A stretch of 64,000 nucleotides of DNA from Tamarix chinensis (lineage: Eukaryota; Streptophyta; Magnoliopsida; Caryophyllales; Tamaricaceae): assembly GCA_030549775.1 (NCBI GenBank), contig CM060174.1, positions 69,843,966 to 69,907,965 on the forward strand, in the 5' to 3' direction. Made by a program: the position numbers and the translations under genes. The notes below the pieces were generated by a model. That model was not told where the DNA came from and ran no database searches. It was given only the letters and a program-made list of their open reading frames with translations. Below are positions 25,501 through 37,652 of this stretch, in pieces (the first letter of the stretch is position 1; each line of letters starts with the position of its first letter).

Positions 25501-25619
25501 AATTTATTAAAAATTTGTCTAGACTTGCAAGCTATAGGTTAACAAAACTAATTAAATTAATATTTAAATGTTAACATAAACCTTATAAGTTTAATTTTAT
25601 GAAATTTTGGGGTATTACA
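22589..25619 (-). repeat. Right piece of the outer solo LTR
   Basis: AT-rich to about 23980, then a purine-rich block to about 25340 (pyrimidine-rich in sense), then AT-rich to the GGGTATTACA edge. Proline/serine-rich frames on the minus strand (309, 126, 109 and 107 codons) overlap the block and lack domain similarity. Confidence 0.8.
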
Positions 25620-25624
25620 TAAAT

Positions 25625-28600
25625 CTTAAAAAGTTTGTGTACACAAGAAATTCAAGATAACAATTTCCACATCTCATGGGACATATTGTCCAAACTCTTG
25701 AGATGTATGTTTCTGAAAGCAAGGTAAACTATTATGACTTCAACATCCACTTGTTCACCAAAACTAATGAATATAGTTTCATCATCATATATAGTGTATA
25801 TTCATCACACATAACACATTAATCAAAATAAAAGTTTTTTGGGAAACACCTATTGTCTCAAACATTTTAAATCAATTCTTATGAAGAAAAAGAATAAGGT
25901 TAATTAAAAATAACAATCATAAGAGACTTTTTTCCTTAGTGAATAAAATACCAATATAATTCATAATAAATTAATGTATTAATCATTAGCACATGGAATA
26001 TATACCTTTCCTTTCATGGTGATATCAAAATGATTCAATTAAATTTCATACCTCTTATTATCTGCATCATCACAAAAGAAAATCACTTCCACTTCCTTTG
26101 TAAAAATATTTTATTAAAACCAATAAATAAGCAAAATGGTGCTAAACCATTTAAATTATATAAAAGAAATACAATAGAAACTACAAATGCTCACAAATTT
26201 AAATTCCAATCAATCATCTTCAATCACATATGATTTTTTTTCTTTATTATAAGAAATGATGCAAAAAATCCATTATGTGGTATGAATTAGAGATGTATAA
26301 ATGTCATAAAACATGGAAAGAAAGTTGATGAGTTGTCGTAGACATATCAAATTAAACCTTAAACATACACACAAATAGTAAATAATAAGATCTATAGATT
26401 TAATTATACTATCTTAGCATCCAATTAGCAATCAAATTAGCTAGGTGATCAAGGTAGATAATAAAGAAAAAATTGTATATTGGTGATAATTAAACTCAGT
26501 TTATTAATCTAACAAAAAATACATATAATAATTAAGTCCAATTTACATCTCATGATTAATTATCATGTAACGTTCAATTATCCTCCTACCCCATACTTAT
26601 ATAGCCTAACATATTGATAAAAGCTAAGAATGCATAATCTAAACATATAAAAATCATAACTTGAATTAGAATAAATAAACAAAAAAAATTAAATAAATGA
26701 ATAATGAGAATTTCATTAAACACAATAACAAGTACAAAATGAAACAAATGAAATAATAGAAAGAAAGAACTTAGGAGATTGTAGAACCACAAACACTGTA
26801 TGATATCCAATTCTTTAATTACAACAATTAACTAACTAAATCTAATAAAAGAACCCTAATGGTTTAGAAATAATGAAAACAAAGTTACGGTTTTGATGAC
26901 GGTTCTCTTCCATTTTCTATTTAACTTAATAAATGTTATATATATATAGAGAAGGTCATAAAAATAGGATCCAAAATATGGTAAAAATATGATCCGTATT
27001 AGTAAATATGGGGCACCCATATTTTTCCTCTAACATTATGCACATGAGATGAATTAATGGAGCACGTTGGAGGAAAACCAAGAAAATACGGGCATAGTTC
27101 CATAAATATGGCTCCCCTATACTTCCTCTTTATTATTTGTATTGATTTGATTTTTTTTATTCACATGGTTTCTCTTTTAATGTCTTGCATGATGGTACAT
27201 CCAAATTGCCATGAATCTTAGCTTTCTTCTCATATTGTTCCTTTTCTCCTTAGCTATAAACCAAAATTACCTTAATTTTATCTTCATTTTTTTGTAAAAC
27301 TAATCCAATAGAGAAAACTCAAGGAAAAGGGTTTAATTGTCATAATAAATATAGAAAGGTGGATCAAAATATTTCAAATAATTCCATAGAGTATGTACCT
27401 ATCAAAAATCCATACAAATTATTAATAATAATTTATATCATTCTTAGATAAAAAGTATTGATATTATAGTAGTAGTAGCCATGCTACCAATTCTATCATC
27501 CATATGGGCATTCAATCAATAAAATAGTTAGAAATAATGATGGAATAAATGGCTACAAATTCTATCATTAATGGAATGACATTTCAAAATGTCTTAATAA
27601 ATGAATTTTAATTAGGCATGTTTGAAACATTGTTCTTGCCACAAGCATGTAGGCCAATAAGTTTAGAGTAGAGTTCCAAAAATCCAACAACGTTAACATA
27701 TCAAAGGATTCAATTGACAATAACAAAAAAAAGGTGATACTACTAATTAGGAATAGCCATATTTATATATAAAAGTGGACAACTTCTAAAAAATGTGATT
27801 ATGAATTGCTAGAGACCTTGAATTTAACACTTCAACATAAAATCTGATTTGAATAAAAAACACGAAGCATCCATCTTTAAAATTTCAAAATATCAATAAG
27901 TTTAAATCAAAGTATAAGATTTCCATTATCCAACTCCATAATACATGACCAGTCACTTTACCACTTGAGCAAGTCAAAAATACTTAAAACAACATGTCAA
28001 TTTTTTTATCTTGAATTTTTGTGTATAAAATTAAAGATGGATCCTCACACTCTTCAAAAATAATCTAATAATATATATATGTAAATCCAATCAAAATGAT
28101 AATCAAGAAAAAGTTGATGGACTAATATGTTCTCAAATATCTCTTATGTCATCATTACTACTACAATTGTCGATTCTTTAACCTAGACTTAACTCTTACA
28201 TAATCGGCTTTGTTGAATATAAAGATTATGCATTCTTCCTTAGAAAATTCTTATGAGATTATTGAGAATCATGTTCAATAAATATAAATTCCATGAGTTC
28301 AATTATCTTATTCTATTTAATTGATACTATCTAAATAATAATAACCAAGCAAAGCTCAAAACACATCCCTCTTCTATATTGAACATCGTTCAACAACCCA
28401 TACATATATAAGAGAATGAGACATACTTAACACAAATGTAATAGTAATGATGGTCGGAATCTAGTTAGCACTTTGACTAATCACTTTTAGATCCTTATTA
28501 ATATATGAAATAAATTAAATTGACAAAATATTATGGCTAACAAACTAGATATAGAATTAATGGATATTGATTTCTATTAGATACTAACAAAATAAATTAT

Positions 28601-29985
28601 GAAGGGATGACATCTTTCTAACTTTTATTATCACATCTAAACAATTTTTGTAGAAAAAGGAAATATAATGAAAATAGAACTAGATTTATGATTGAATTAA
28701 ATTATAAAATTATAGAAAAAAAATTAAATTATCTATATATACTAAAATACACATATTAAGACATTGTGGTATTCCATTTCCCTAATTCACAATGACCTCC
28801 TCTACGCTACAAAAGGGATTTGGGTCTTTTCTTAGGTTTAATGTTGCTTTCCACCTAATTGGTGCACTCTAGTTGGTAGACTTGGAGCTACTCTATTGAA
28901 ACGTTAAAAAAGTTTAGAAATACAAAAAACTCAATAAAACCAAGAGATAAAGATGTAGAATAAAAATTGAGATACAAAGAGCAAAGATGTTGCAAGAGGG
29001 AGTATAGAGATTTTACATATATATCCTTCTAAGCTTGTAGTCATAGGTTTATAGCATGGTAGATTAAGCTTGCTATTTGAAAAGTAGATGTTAAACATTT
29101 TAACAATACGAAGTTAGACATATAGTAGAGGACATTTAGGCATTAAAATTGGTCATTAAAGTGTCATTAAATCAAAATGATAAAGGTCTTCATGTACTAA
29201 AACATTATTAAGGAGAAAATTATTACATAGGCCATTGTGGTCATTAATGAAAAAAGGGTTCACCACTAAGGAATAAATAATTGGTGATTAACGATATTAA
29301 AGGCTAAGTTTTAATAGCTAATTATATTAGTAAATGGAACATTTACCAACATTTAATGATAACTACTAAGTAAGAACCATTCATCAATTAGGTAATTAAA
29401 ACACCATTAATAACATTTAAACCAACTCAAATGGATCCTATAAAGAAGATTGGATTGGATCAAGTTACCCAGAATTGTACTAGACTAGGTGTGATCTACT
29501 ACTAATCTGGGTCTCCATGCTTGGAGCGTTACACAAAAATTGACCAACCTCTTCAAGTGTCTATTGTTAAAATACATAATAACCATCCCTTAACTAGAAA
29601 GGGAACATATTGCTTATGTCTAGCCAATTCACTTATTTGATCATTTTAATTAGTTACTCCTCTCATGCATCTCTTTGAGCTCATTGGGAGCATGCAATTC
29701 TTTTTATAACGGATTATCCATTCCTCAAATGACTTTATCTTCATGCATTGTATGTTTGTTAACATTATCTTTATGTAGAATTATACATTTCGATTTACTA
29801 ACATTTTTTATTAGTGATCTCTATCATACCTATGGAAAATGTTGTATCTTGGAGGAATGATGTCACGTTGTCTCTTTTTAATCTTCATTAGTACTCTGAT
29901 TAGTAGCATCTCATCAACCTTGTTCAAACCTATGTCTTTCCTAAGAGTATAAAAGTGTTATCATGATGTAGGAATCAAACAAGGG
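25625..29985. other. Intergenic, no gene seen
   Basis: AT-rich, low-complexity DNA without recognisable coding similarity, LTR edges or structured repeats. Short open frames of 61-74 codons here have no domain features. Confidence 0.55.
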
Positions 29986-29989
29986 GGTA

Positions 29990-30640
29990 CCTACATGTAT
30001 TATTTTCTATCCATGCTCTGATTTCATGCAGGTTGCTTTAACCCTATTCATAGAAGATTCCAAACAAAACTAATTTTTTTACCATGCATCACAAGTTGAG
30101 CCACCAAAGTAAAAGCCACTATCATCATGGTTATATCCTTTAACATATCCCATACTATACATTCTTATTTTATATATAGTAGAATACCTAAGCCATGCAC
30201 CATAACAATGCAACTCCCTGTCACCACCATCATTTTCAAACTATAAACAATCACCATACCGAAACTTTATCATCCCACAAAAATAATAAAAGTTAGGCAA
30301 TATTTCATACTTGATCACTAAATTATTTATATCCATACTATGAAATCTTATCATAACTTCCTGAATGAGTGACTGATCTATATGCAACCAAATTCAAATA
30401 ATCATGAATTTCAACTAACCCACAACAAGATCCTCATCAAAATTGATAAATTCCCCAACTTGATTCGCTATATATTCTCTATGACTTTTTGATCTTCTAT
30501 TCAAAGGGACATCATAAAATATAATCTTGTAAGTTTTTGTATAAAATTTTATCTCCAAGAGTTGTGTTTCCTCCTCACTACTCTCCAACAATAATGTATA
30601 GGTGGTTATCAAAAGGGTGTTGCTACTTACATACCTTTTG
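29990..30640 (-). pseudogene. DUF4283/zinc-knuckle (LINE ORF1-like) relic
   Basis: Minus-strand 30612-30415 is open and ends IIFYDVPLNRRSKSHREYIA, then GEFINFDEDL, the pattern of the plant DUF4283 domain (a PFWVQIxxLPxxxR-type segment followed by xxxIG). After a stop the frame continues with KYEILPNFYYFCGMI and CYGAWLRYS, matching the CCHC_4 zinc knuckle end (YExLPxFCxxCGxxGH and GxWLRA). The GH of the knuckle is lost. Such proteins are mostly ORF1 products of plant LINEs, but no RT is seen nearby. Confidence 0.6.
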
Positions 30641-30644
30641 GACT

Positions 30645-31337
30645 AAGTTGACACCCCAAAAAAGGGTCCTTTTTTTCTGATGATTTATCATATTATTTCT
30701 TCATTTCTTAGGTCTTTCTTCTCCAATATTAATCATCAACACATTTTACTCAATTTTCAACACAAAAATAATTTTGGAAGAAAAAAATAATGAGTATTTT
30801 AATTAAAAGGAACTTAAAGAAATTATGTTAAGTCATTTTTTTAAAAAAAATTTGTTGGCCTTACAATTTAATTCCTTAAAACTTCTCGGACCCATAATGT
30901 TAGTTACTTGTGAAATAACCCTAGACATAGGTCACTCACTAGTTAAAACCTATATTTTATAGGTGTTTCACTTGGAAAATCCTCGTTTTGATGGGTTACT
31001 TACTAATTCCTTCTCTCTCTAGGCATGCCATTTACCATGAAATTGGCCTTCCCATAAAAAAATTACTTGAAAATCCCCCTCATTGATTAATATTTTTATT
31101 CATTTTATATTTATATACACCTTATAATTTTTTTAATTATACAATCAAGATCTACTTAATACTATCTGGATAAGAATGTTTGCTATGCATGGGATTTTTA
31201 GTGATTGTGGGTCATTGATTTAGTGGGTTAAAAAAAGGAAGACCACATAATATTGTGCGAGATTTTACTAGGTAATTGATGCATGGCATAATGTTATTTT
31301 GGTTCATATAGGTGCTAGATAAGTTTGATGTTGATAT
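30645..31337. other. Intergenic, no gene seen
   Basis: AT-rich sequence between the DUF4283 relic and the copia LTR. A TGACACCCCAAAAAAGGG word at about 30650 resembles an LTR edge, but no partner or duplication was found. Confidence 0.5.
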
Positions 31338-31804
31338 TGTAAATTCTATGACAAACATAGGGTCCCGTGTTTACTAAAACATACCATGTTTATCATTGAA
31401 TGTTTTGATGTATTTTTTTGGGAAAAAATTCGAGAGTAATAAAATTAACATGGGGGTCCCGTGTTTCTTAACACAGATCGTATTTTTAGTGACTTTACAA
31501 AATACGTTGATTTACCCGATAGAGTTTTATTTGATATAAAAGAGATATGATAAAACCTTAGCATTCAAGTTGTGCAATCCAATCTTCTCCTTCTTCTCCA
31601 TAGTGTTGTCCTTGTTATATAATTACTATTTTGTATAATTGGTTAATTGATTAGTTGAATAATCTTATAATTGCACAAGTTCACGAATAAAAATCTCTAT
31701 TTTTTCCTAATTATTTTTTCTTACGATTGAATTATCAATTGTTCAATTATCTTATTAATTTTGATATTTGTTTGCATCCATTAAATCAGTATTATTCCAC
31801 AACA
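31338..31804 (+). repeat. Copia 5' LTR
   Basis: Begins TGTAAATTCT, has GGTCCCGTGTTT twice, and ends CCACAACA, followed by a degenerate initiator-Met primer site (TTTGGTAGTAGGG). It shares long similarity with 38900-39325, including TTCTTAACACAGA, CTTCTTCTCCATAGTGTT and GATTGAATTATCAATTG. Confidence 0.75.
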
Positions 31805-31829
31805 ATTTGGTAGTAGGGTTATAATTCTT

Positions 31830-32600
31830 GTGGAGATATGGTATTTGGGATGGCTAAAAGATTTAATATTGAGAAGTTCAATTGGTTTATCAATTTTGGA
31901 TTATATAAATTGAAGATGCGAGTGATTTTGATTCAAAACATATTGGAGAAAACTTTATTTGGTCATTTGAATAAGCCAAGATCAATGATGGATGAGAGGT
32001 TGATATAAAGGCTCTCCATACCATATAAATATGCTGGTCTAATGAGGTATTGTGGGAAGTGTTAAGGAATCAACGATGACTTCCTTATGGTTGAATCTTA
32101 ACTCATTATATATGATAAAGTGAGTAGTGAATTGGCTACTGTTGAATATTTGGTTTTGATTACTTGAAATTAGGTGGTGGTCAATCTTTAAAATTTTATT
32201 TAGATGTGTTTGATTCTATTGTGATGGATATTTTTGTCATAGAAGTCAAAGTTAATGATGAAGATTTAACCATTATGCTTTTTAGTTATTTGTCGACTAT
32301 ATTTAAGCATTTTTATAAAACTATTGTGCATGGAAGTAATGAGTTCGTTATTGAGTATATGAAGCTTACCTTACTAAAATGGGATTTGATTGATATTTAT
32401 TTTACTAGTAGCTATACTTTCAGAGATTTACATAGTGAGGGACTTGTAACAAGGGGGATGAATTAGGAGTGGGGGTCTTGTGACCATAACTAGTCCAGCT
32501 CTAAGTCGAAGTGTTGGTAGATAAATGTAATATGCTATAGGTGTCACAATAAGGGGAGTATTATCATGTTTTGTCTTGATAGGAAGCCCATTGTTATGCA
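31830..32600 (+). pseudogene. Copia gag relic
   Basis: A start near 31838 reads MVFGMAKRFNIEKFNW, then FGLYKLKMRVILIQN (the gag pre-domain). Positions 32164-32466 are open with GGGQSLKFYLDVFDSIVMD, then DEDLTIMLFSYLS, the UBN2-type gag core. A zinc knuckle follows at about 32530 (CYRC, then C after IIMF) with its His replaced by Ser. Frame breaks separate the parts. Confidence 0.7.
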
Positions 32601-32779
32601 TAATGAATCATTCGATACCAAGGATGATGTTGTTGTTTGCCAAGATGGTAGTGATGGAGGTGTGTTGATGACCATTGGTAGACACACTAACATTAGTGAT
32701 TGATTGATCATAAATTATGTGTGTTGTTCCTATATATGTCCCAACTAGAGTTGTTTTCAGCTATTCGAGGTAAATTTTA

Positions 32780-34255
32780 TTAATAAGTAATGATGCAACT
32801 TGTAAAGTTGTTAGGATTCGGATGGTGAAGGTGATGATGCATGATGGCGAGATCAAGTCATTTTCTAACTTGAGACATGTCCCCAAGATGACTAAGAATA
32901 TTATCTCTTTGAGTTTCTTTAATTTTAATGGGTACCAACGAGTTATTGAGGATGGTGCCCTGAGAGTTACAAAAGGAGCTTTGGTGCTATTGAAGGGAAA
33001 ATGGGTTAAAAAATTGTATGAGTTAGTGGGTTCCACTATTGTAAGAAAAACTACTATGACATTGATGAAGTTGATAGACTCGGATTTATGAGACTTTGAC
33101 ACATGAGATTAGGGCACATGAGTGTTAGGGGTCTGGTTAATCTCTCTAAGAGGGGATTGCTAGATGGACAAAGTACAGGTACTATAAACTTTTGTGAGTC
33201 TTTTCTACTTGTTAAGAAGAAGCGAGTTAGCTTTTTAATAACTAAACATAGTATGAGAGCACCTCTTAATTATATCCATTCATTTTTATAGGGTCCTATG
33301 AGAGTGGTTTTCAAAGGAGGTTTGCTGTAGTTTCTCATATTTATTGATGACTTCTCTAGAAAGGAATGGGCGTATTTCTTAAAGCATAAGAATGATGTAT
33401 TTGGTGTTTTCAAATACTAGAATACCATGATAAATAAGTAGATTGAGAAGAAAGTTATGTTTCTCAAGACATATAACAGTTGTTAGTTTGTTGAGTAGAG
33501 TTTCACTAATTTATGACAAGGCTATGTGATAGTGAGACATCACACTTGTATTAGAAGACCACAATAGAATTGGGTTTTGAGCTAATGAACAAGACCCTAT
33601 TAGAGAAGGCTCATTAAGTGTTATAAGAAAGAGGGTTAGATAGAGAGTTTTTTGCTAAGGTGGTTTGCATGGAAACATATGTGGCAAACCGGTCACTAAA
33701 TTAGCCCACTGAGTCAAAGACACCTGAGGATTTTTGATATGGTAAGCCAACTAATTAATCTAATTTGCATGTCTTTGGTTACCCTATTTATGCTTATGTG
33801 AATGATGGAAAAATTTATCTTAGAGGTAAGAAGTGTATATTTCTTATATTTACATTTAGAGTGAAGGGCCATAGGTTATGGGATACAACTACATCCAATT
33901 TTTTTACTATTAGGGATGTTACCTTCAATGATTCTGTGTTCCTCCAAAAGATCAAATCTTGTGATAGGGCATCAAAGGAGGTGGTGTAGGATAGTGCTTA
34001 GGGCTAGATGAAGGTTAAGGTTGATTTGGATGACAGAGACCCTTCTAACAGACCCATTGTTTATAAAGTGGGTCAATCTAAGTAGTAGGTGGATCAAAGG
34101 GTGTTGCTCTAGGTAGAGAACAGAGGATTGTTAAGCTCTAGTCAGGTATTATTTTAAAGAATTTGCTGGCTATGCTTTATCTAGTGTAGAGACTAAAGGA
34201 TATTATGAGTTTTGATTTTATTGAGTGGTGTGTTGCTATGGAGGAGGAGATGGAG
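32780..34255 (+). pseudogene. Copia protease end, GAG-pre-integrase and integrase relic
   Basis: Positions 32822-33091 are open and contain LRHVPKMTKNIISLSFFN and GALRVTKGALVLLKGKW, the segment between protease and integrase. Next, MRLGHMSVRGLVNLSKRGLL (33103-33160) is the His-containing GAG-pre-integrase zinc finger. Further on, FLLVKKKRVSF and a LFIDDFSRKEWAYFLKHK segment (about 33330) show the integrase core. HVFGYPIYAYV (33765) marks the integrase end, and a CVAMEEEME-like segment (about 34228) marks the RT entrance, where the solo LTR inserted. Several stops interrupt it. Confidence 0.75.
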
Positions 34256-34683
34256 TGTAACACCCGCATTTTTCACTACCAAAAATTTTCATAAAACACA
34301 TGTTGTGGAAGCATAAAACACTTAGAAAAATGAGGTGTTACTGCTATACCTAACATAGGTTAGATGCTCGCCACCTACCCCATATCAAATACAAGGTAAA
34401 ACCAATAAAACACAAAAATAGTAGAGTGCACAAATAATGTTTTAATTGAAACTATTCTAAAATGTTTACAACACATGACCCTAGCAAGTTCTGATCAAAT
34501 TGTTATAGAATACATATTAGAAGTGCAGAATTACAAAACATGGGTTTTGGCATGAGGCCTAAAATAATTCCATGGTTCTCCATGGACCCCATCAAAAATC
34601 TTCCCGATGTCCTTGTTCACAAGCCTTGACTCAACTGAGGTAGGCCCTTTATTGGCCATCCCCAAAAACCTACACAAGGTCTT

Positions 34684-34703
34684 CTGCTTATGGGAATGAG
34701 CAG
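34684..34703 (-). other. LTR hairpin H2 (solo LTR in copia)
   Basis: In sense CTGCTC, ATTCCCAT, AAGCAG: five of six pairs form and the loop matches the ATTCCCAC loop of other families. Confidence 0.65.
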
Positions 34704-34726
34704 GTGAGACCCAGCAAAAGGGCACA

Positions 34727-34745
34727 TTGGTACGCTATGTACCAA
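34727..34745 (-). other. LTR hairpin H1 (solo LTR in copia)
   Basis: Plus-strand TTGGTAC, GCTAT, GTACCAA: a perfect 7-bp stem differing at two base pairs from the TCAGTAC/GTACTGA stem of other LTRs, both changes compensated. The sense loop is ATAGC. Confidence 0.8.
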
Positions 34746-36866
34746 GTAAGTAAAGTTGCTCCCTCAATATACATAAGTATACCACATTGTCATGCAAAAA
34801 TATAGATTAAAGTATGCATCATAATAAGGCCATATATATAAAGATAGAAGTAACTGAGGTCATATTATCATGCATAGTTCCAACAAGTAGAATACTCCAC
34901 TCATAGAATCACAACCTTCCCACATAAGTATATACACACCTAATGGCAAGGAGAACTAATCAACCACTAGGGTTAATTCAAATTAATCTAATTCTTAGGC
35001 TATACCATTAATTCATCCATATAAGAGGTAGGTGAGTCAACCCATCAATATACCCTTTCATAATCAAGTATTCAGGTCAGCCATTAAGCAAGTGTAATAA
35101 CCAGCTTTACTCATTCTCGACCAATCATGCCATTATTTCCATTCTTACAAAATATTATCCATTCTCTTAATAATCATTTATAATTGATCAATTACTTACT
35201 TAAAACCATAATTTTATTATCATCAACTAGAGGAATTTATACCACCCCATGGTCTTACATAATGGAAGCCTTTCTAAGAAAGGACAAAAATTCTAGGTAA
35301 AAGCCAATTATCACAATGGACATAATTCTAGGCCGAAGCCAAGTACCTAAGTAACTAGACCCTTTAATATCAATACCCCTAGTACATCATCTGTATCTAG
35401 AGTAGGTAAGGTACTAAGACCTCTCAAGATCCCCCCCGAAGGCACCAGATATGCCCGAAGGAAAATTAATCCCTGATAGCTAATCAAGGATCGGGTAACC
35501 CAGACCCATACTCAACTTGACTTTCTTTCGCTTTAAGTGATTAATATTTTATTCATAAGTATGGGTGATCATACAATACCTATACAAGTAATCAAGGTAA
35601 ATCCATATATCAAACCACACTGATCCTTTTATTTCCATTTCCCCCACCATGTGAGTGTACCATTTATCCTTGGCCAATGAAATTTCAATCCATCATATAA
35701 TTTGATTCTTGTCCTTACTGATTTCCATTACACTTATTTCCATTTTATCACTTATTATAAGTGAATTACACCTTTAACCTTTATGTTACTCATAATGTAT
35801 CCCATAAGTTATGATCCATTTTAATCCTTTAATAAGGCTAATAATCTATGTTAAATCTGCATTTTATCCCATCAATAAAAATTATATAGTCCCATACACA
35901 ATCCCTAAGCATGACTGAATCGTAAGGAAATAAATCATGCAAACCAACCAAACCAGTCGATCTATTCAACTCAGCAAGACCATGCTTTCTTCAAATCAGT
36001 CTATTAGTTTGGGAAAACCATTCAATTGTTCATAGACAAGTCGATCAAGTTTTCCAAAGCAATCTATGGGTTTAATAGTGAGCAAGACCAAGGTATCTAC
36101 AGGTGAACAAGTTAATGAGTTGGGTTAACTAGTTAACTGTTCTAGGAATCCATTGATCAGTTTGACCTAGCCAGTTGATCAGTTTATCCTAACACAATAT
36201 TAATTCACCCATTTCATGTATATTTTTACATAGAAATCATTTCTACTAACATTAGAATATATATCAGCATCAACTAACATATCCCTAACTAGATTAACAT
36301 GCATTTCTTACCATAAGATCATTGTACCCTATTTTTATCCATTTTCATGCTCTTTCCTCAATTTAATGTCATTCTAGCATGTAATTCATGTATACAACTG
36401 CATCTTCCTTATACCAACATATATCAACCAACTAAGATATCACTCTTCATGCATAAACAGATGCTAAAATTTTAAGAGCAAGAATTACTTACTTGATACA
36501 TGCTAAATCCCCTTAAGAATAGAATTTCCAAATCTGTGAAAACTTCAACTCTTAAAATCTTAAAAACCTAAATCTTAACTTAGATATTATATTAAAGATT
36601 CATGAAATTTTCAAAAGAAAATATAAAAGTAGAAGGACATACCTTTGAGACAAAAATAAGGAAAAGCTCAACTAGACCACTCAATATTTTTCCAAAATCT
36701 AACTCTACCTTGCTTAACAAGTGAAACAAGAAAGAGCTAGAGGTAGGATCAGAAGATTGTGTAAAATACTTTGGCAAGTGTTTAAAGTGTGGAAGAAGAT
36801 AAGAGAATGTAGAACTTAGAGGAATTTTGATGGGTGAAAGAAAGTGAAATGCAATACGGATTGGGG

Positions 36867-36875
36867 CTATTTATA
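36867..36875 (-). promoter_or_regulatory. Probable LTR TATA box
   Basis: In sense GCTATAAATAGCCCC lies about 780 bp from the LTR start, preceded by GATTGG (an inverted CCAAT) about 12 bp upstream. It fits a plant RNA polymerase II core promoter in U3. The start site would lie roughly 30 bp downstream, near 36840. Confidence 0.7.
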
Positions 36876-37652
36876 GCTAACCAATCGAAGGGAAACATAG
36901 AGGGTTTAGAAGGTAACTTGAAACCCTACTTGTGACCATTTGAATTGGATCAAAATAAATGGATTTGACTGGGATTTACTGACCTAGTATCCTGAGCTCA
37001 ATTGTGACTCTAGAAAACTTATGTCAAATAGGCTAGAATTATCATACATGAATGAAGATATGGGAGGTCAGCATGGAAGGAATCTTGCAACTGCTCAAAA
37101 GCACATTTGAGATCAAATTTGAGCTTAGATTAGGAAAAAGGAGAGACAAGAAAGAAGACAATGGCTGAGGTCACCTCTCTCCCTCATGTGTCTTAATCAA
37201 CATCAAGAAAAAATTGAGGTAATATTTTTGGTTGAACACATCATGAAAATGGTTAGGAATATCTTAAGGACAATCGGTATGAGTTGGTAAGGCTCTATTT
37301 TAGTGTAAGTGTTTTTTCCATAATAATAAAATTGAAACACGTGACCAACTCAACAAACTAGTCCATCAATTTGAGTCCACTAGTTAATTGTTCATCCACC
37401 AGTCTATCAGTTTCCCCCAACCAGTTAATCAATTTGGTTAAGAAACTCAATTTAGCAAAAATAAAAAACCAATTGAACAGTTCATGGTACCAGTTGACGA
37501 ATCTATCCGTAAAACTCAATAAACATCATTTTCAAAATGATTTCAAATCAATTTTTATTCAAATCAAGTCATAACATTGAATCAAAATTAAAGGTCCGAA
37601 AATTGAAAAAAAAATTATATCCATCCATTATACAAGAGTGTGGGGTATTAAA

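Larger units (their letters stand above)
9214..25619 (-). mobile_element. Outer solo LTR (Ty3/gypsy-type), interrupted by nested element
   Basis: The LTR begins TGTAACACTCCC at 9214 and ends GGGTATTACA at 25619. It is flanked by a perfect 5-bp target duplication, TAAAT at 9209-9213 and 25620-25624. The two LTR pieces (9214-10451 and 22589-25619, about 4.27 kb together) are separated by a younger gypsy element. Continuity across that insertion is supported by alignment to the LTR near 52421, which runs through the same point. No internal domain of its own is present, so it is a solo LTR left by LTR-LTR recombination. Orientation follows from TGTAAT being the sense start in this group. Confidence 0.85.
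34256..37652 (-). mobile_element. Solo gypsy LTR inserted in the copia RT
   Basis: Plus-strand edges are TGTAACACCCGC (34256) and GGGGTATTAAA (37652, normally TTACA). The flanks TGGAG (34251-34255) and TAGAG (37653-37657) form a 5-bp duplication with one G/A difference. The copia reading frame resumes at the right flank, confirming the insertion point. No interior remains. In sense it holds repeated words near its start, a TATA box, a second repeated-word block, then hairpins H1 and H2 near its end. Confidence 0.85.

Noticed and set aside
26935..27130. Possible short transposon around TATGG/CCATA words
   Set aside because: No terminal inverted repeats or target duplication could be matched.
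34531..34725. 64-codon minus-strand frame near hairpins H1 and H2 as a conserved small protein
   Set aside because: Frames at the matching place in other LTRs give unrelated peptides, while stem changes are compensated at the nucleotide level, which favours structure over coding.
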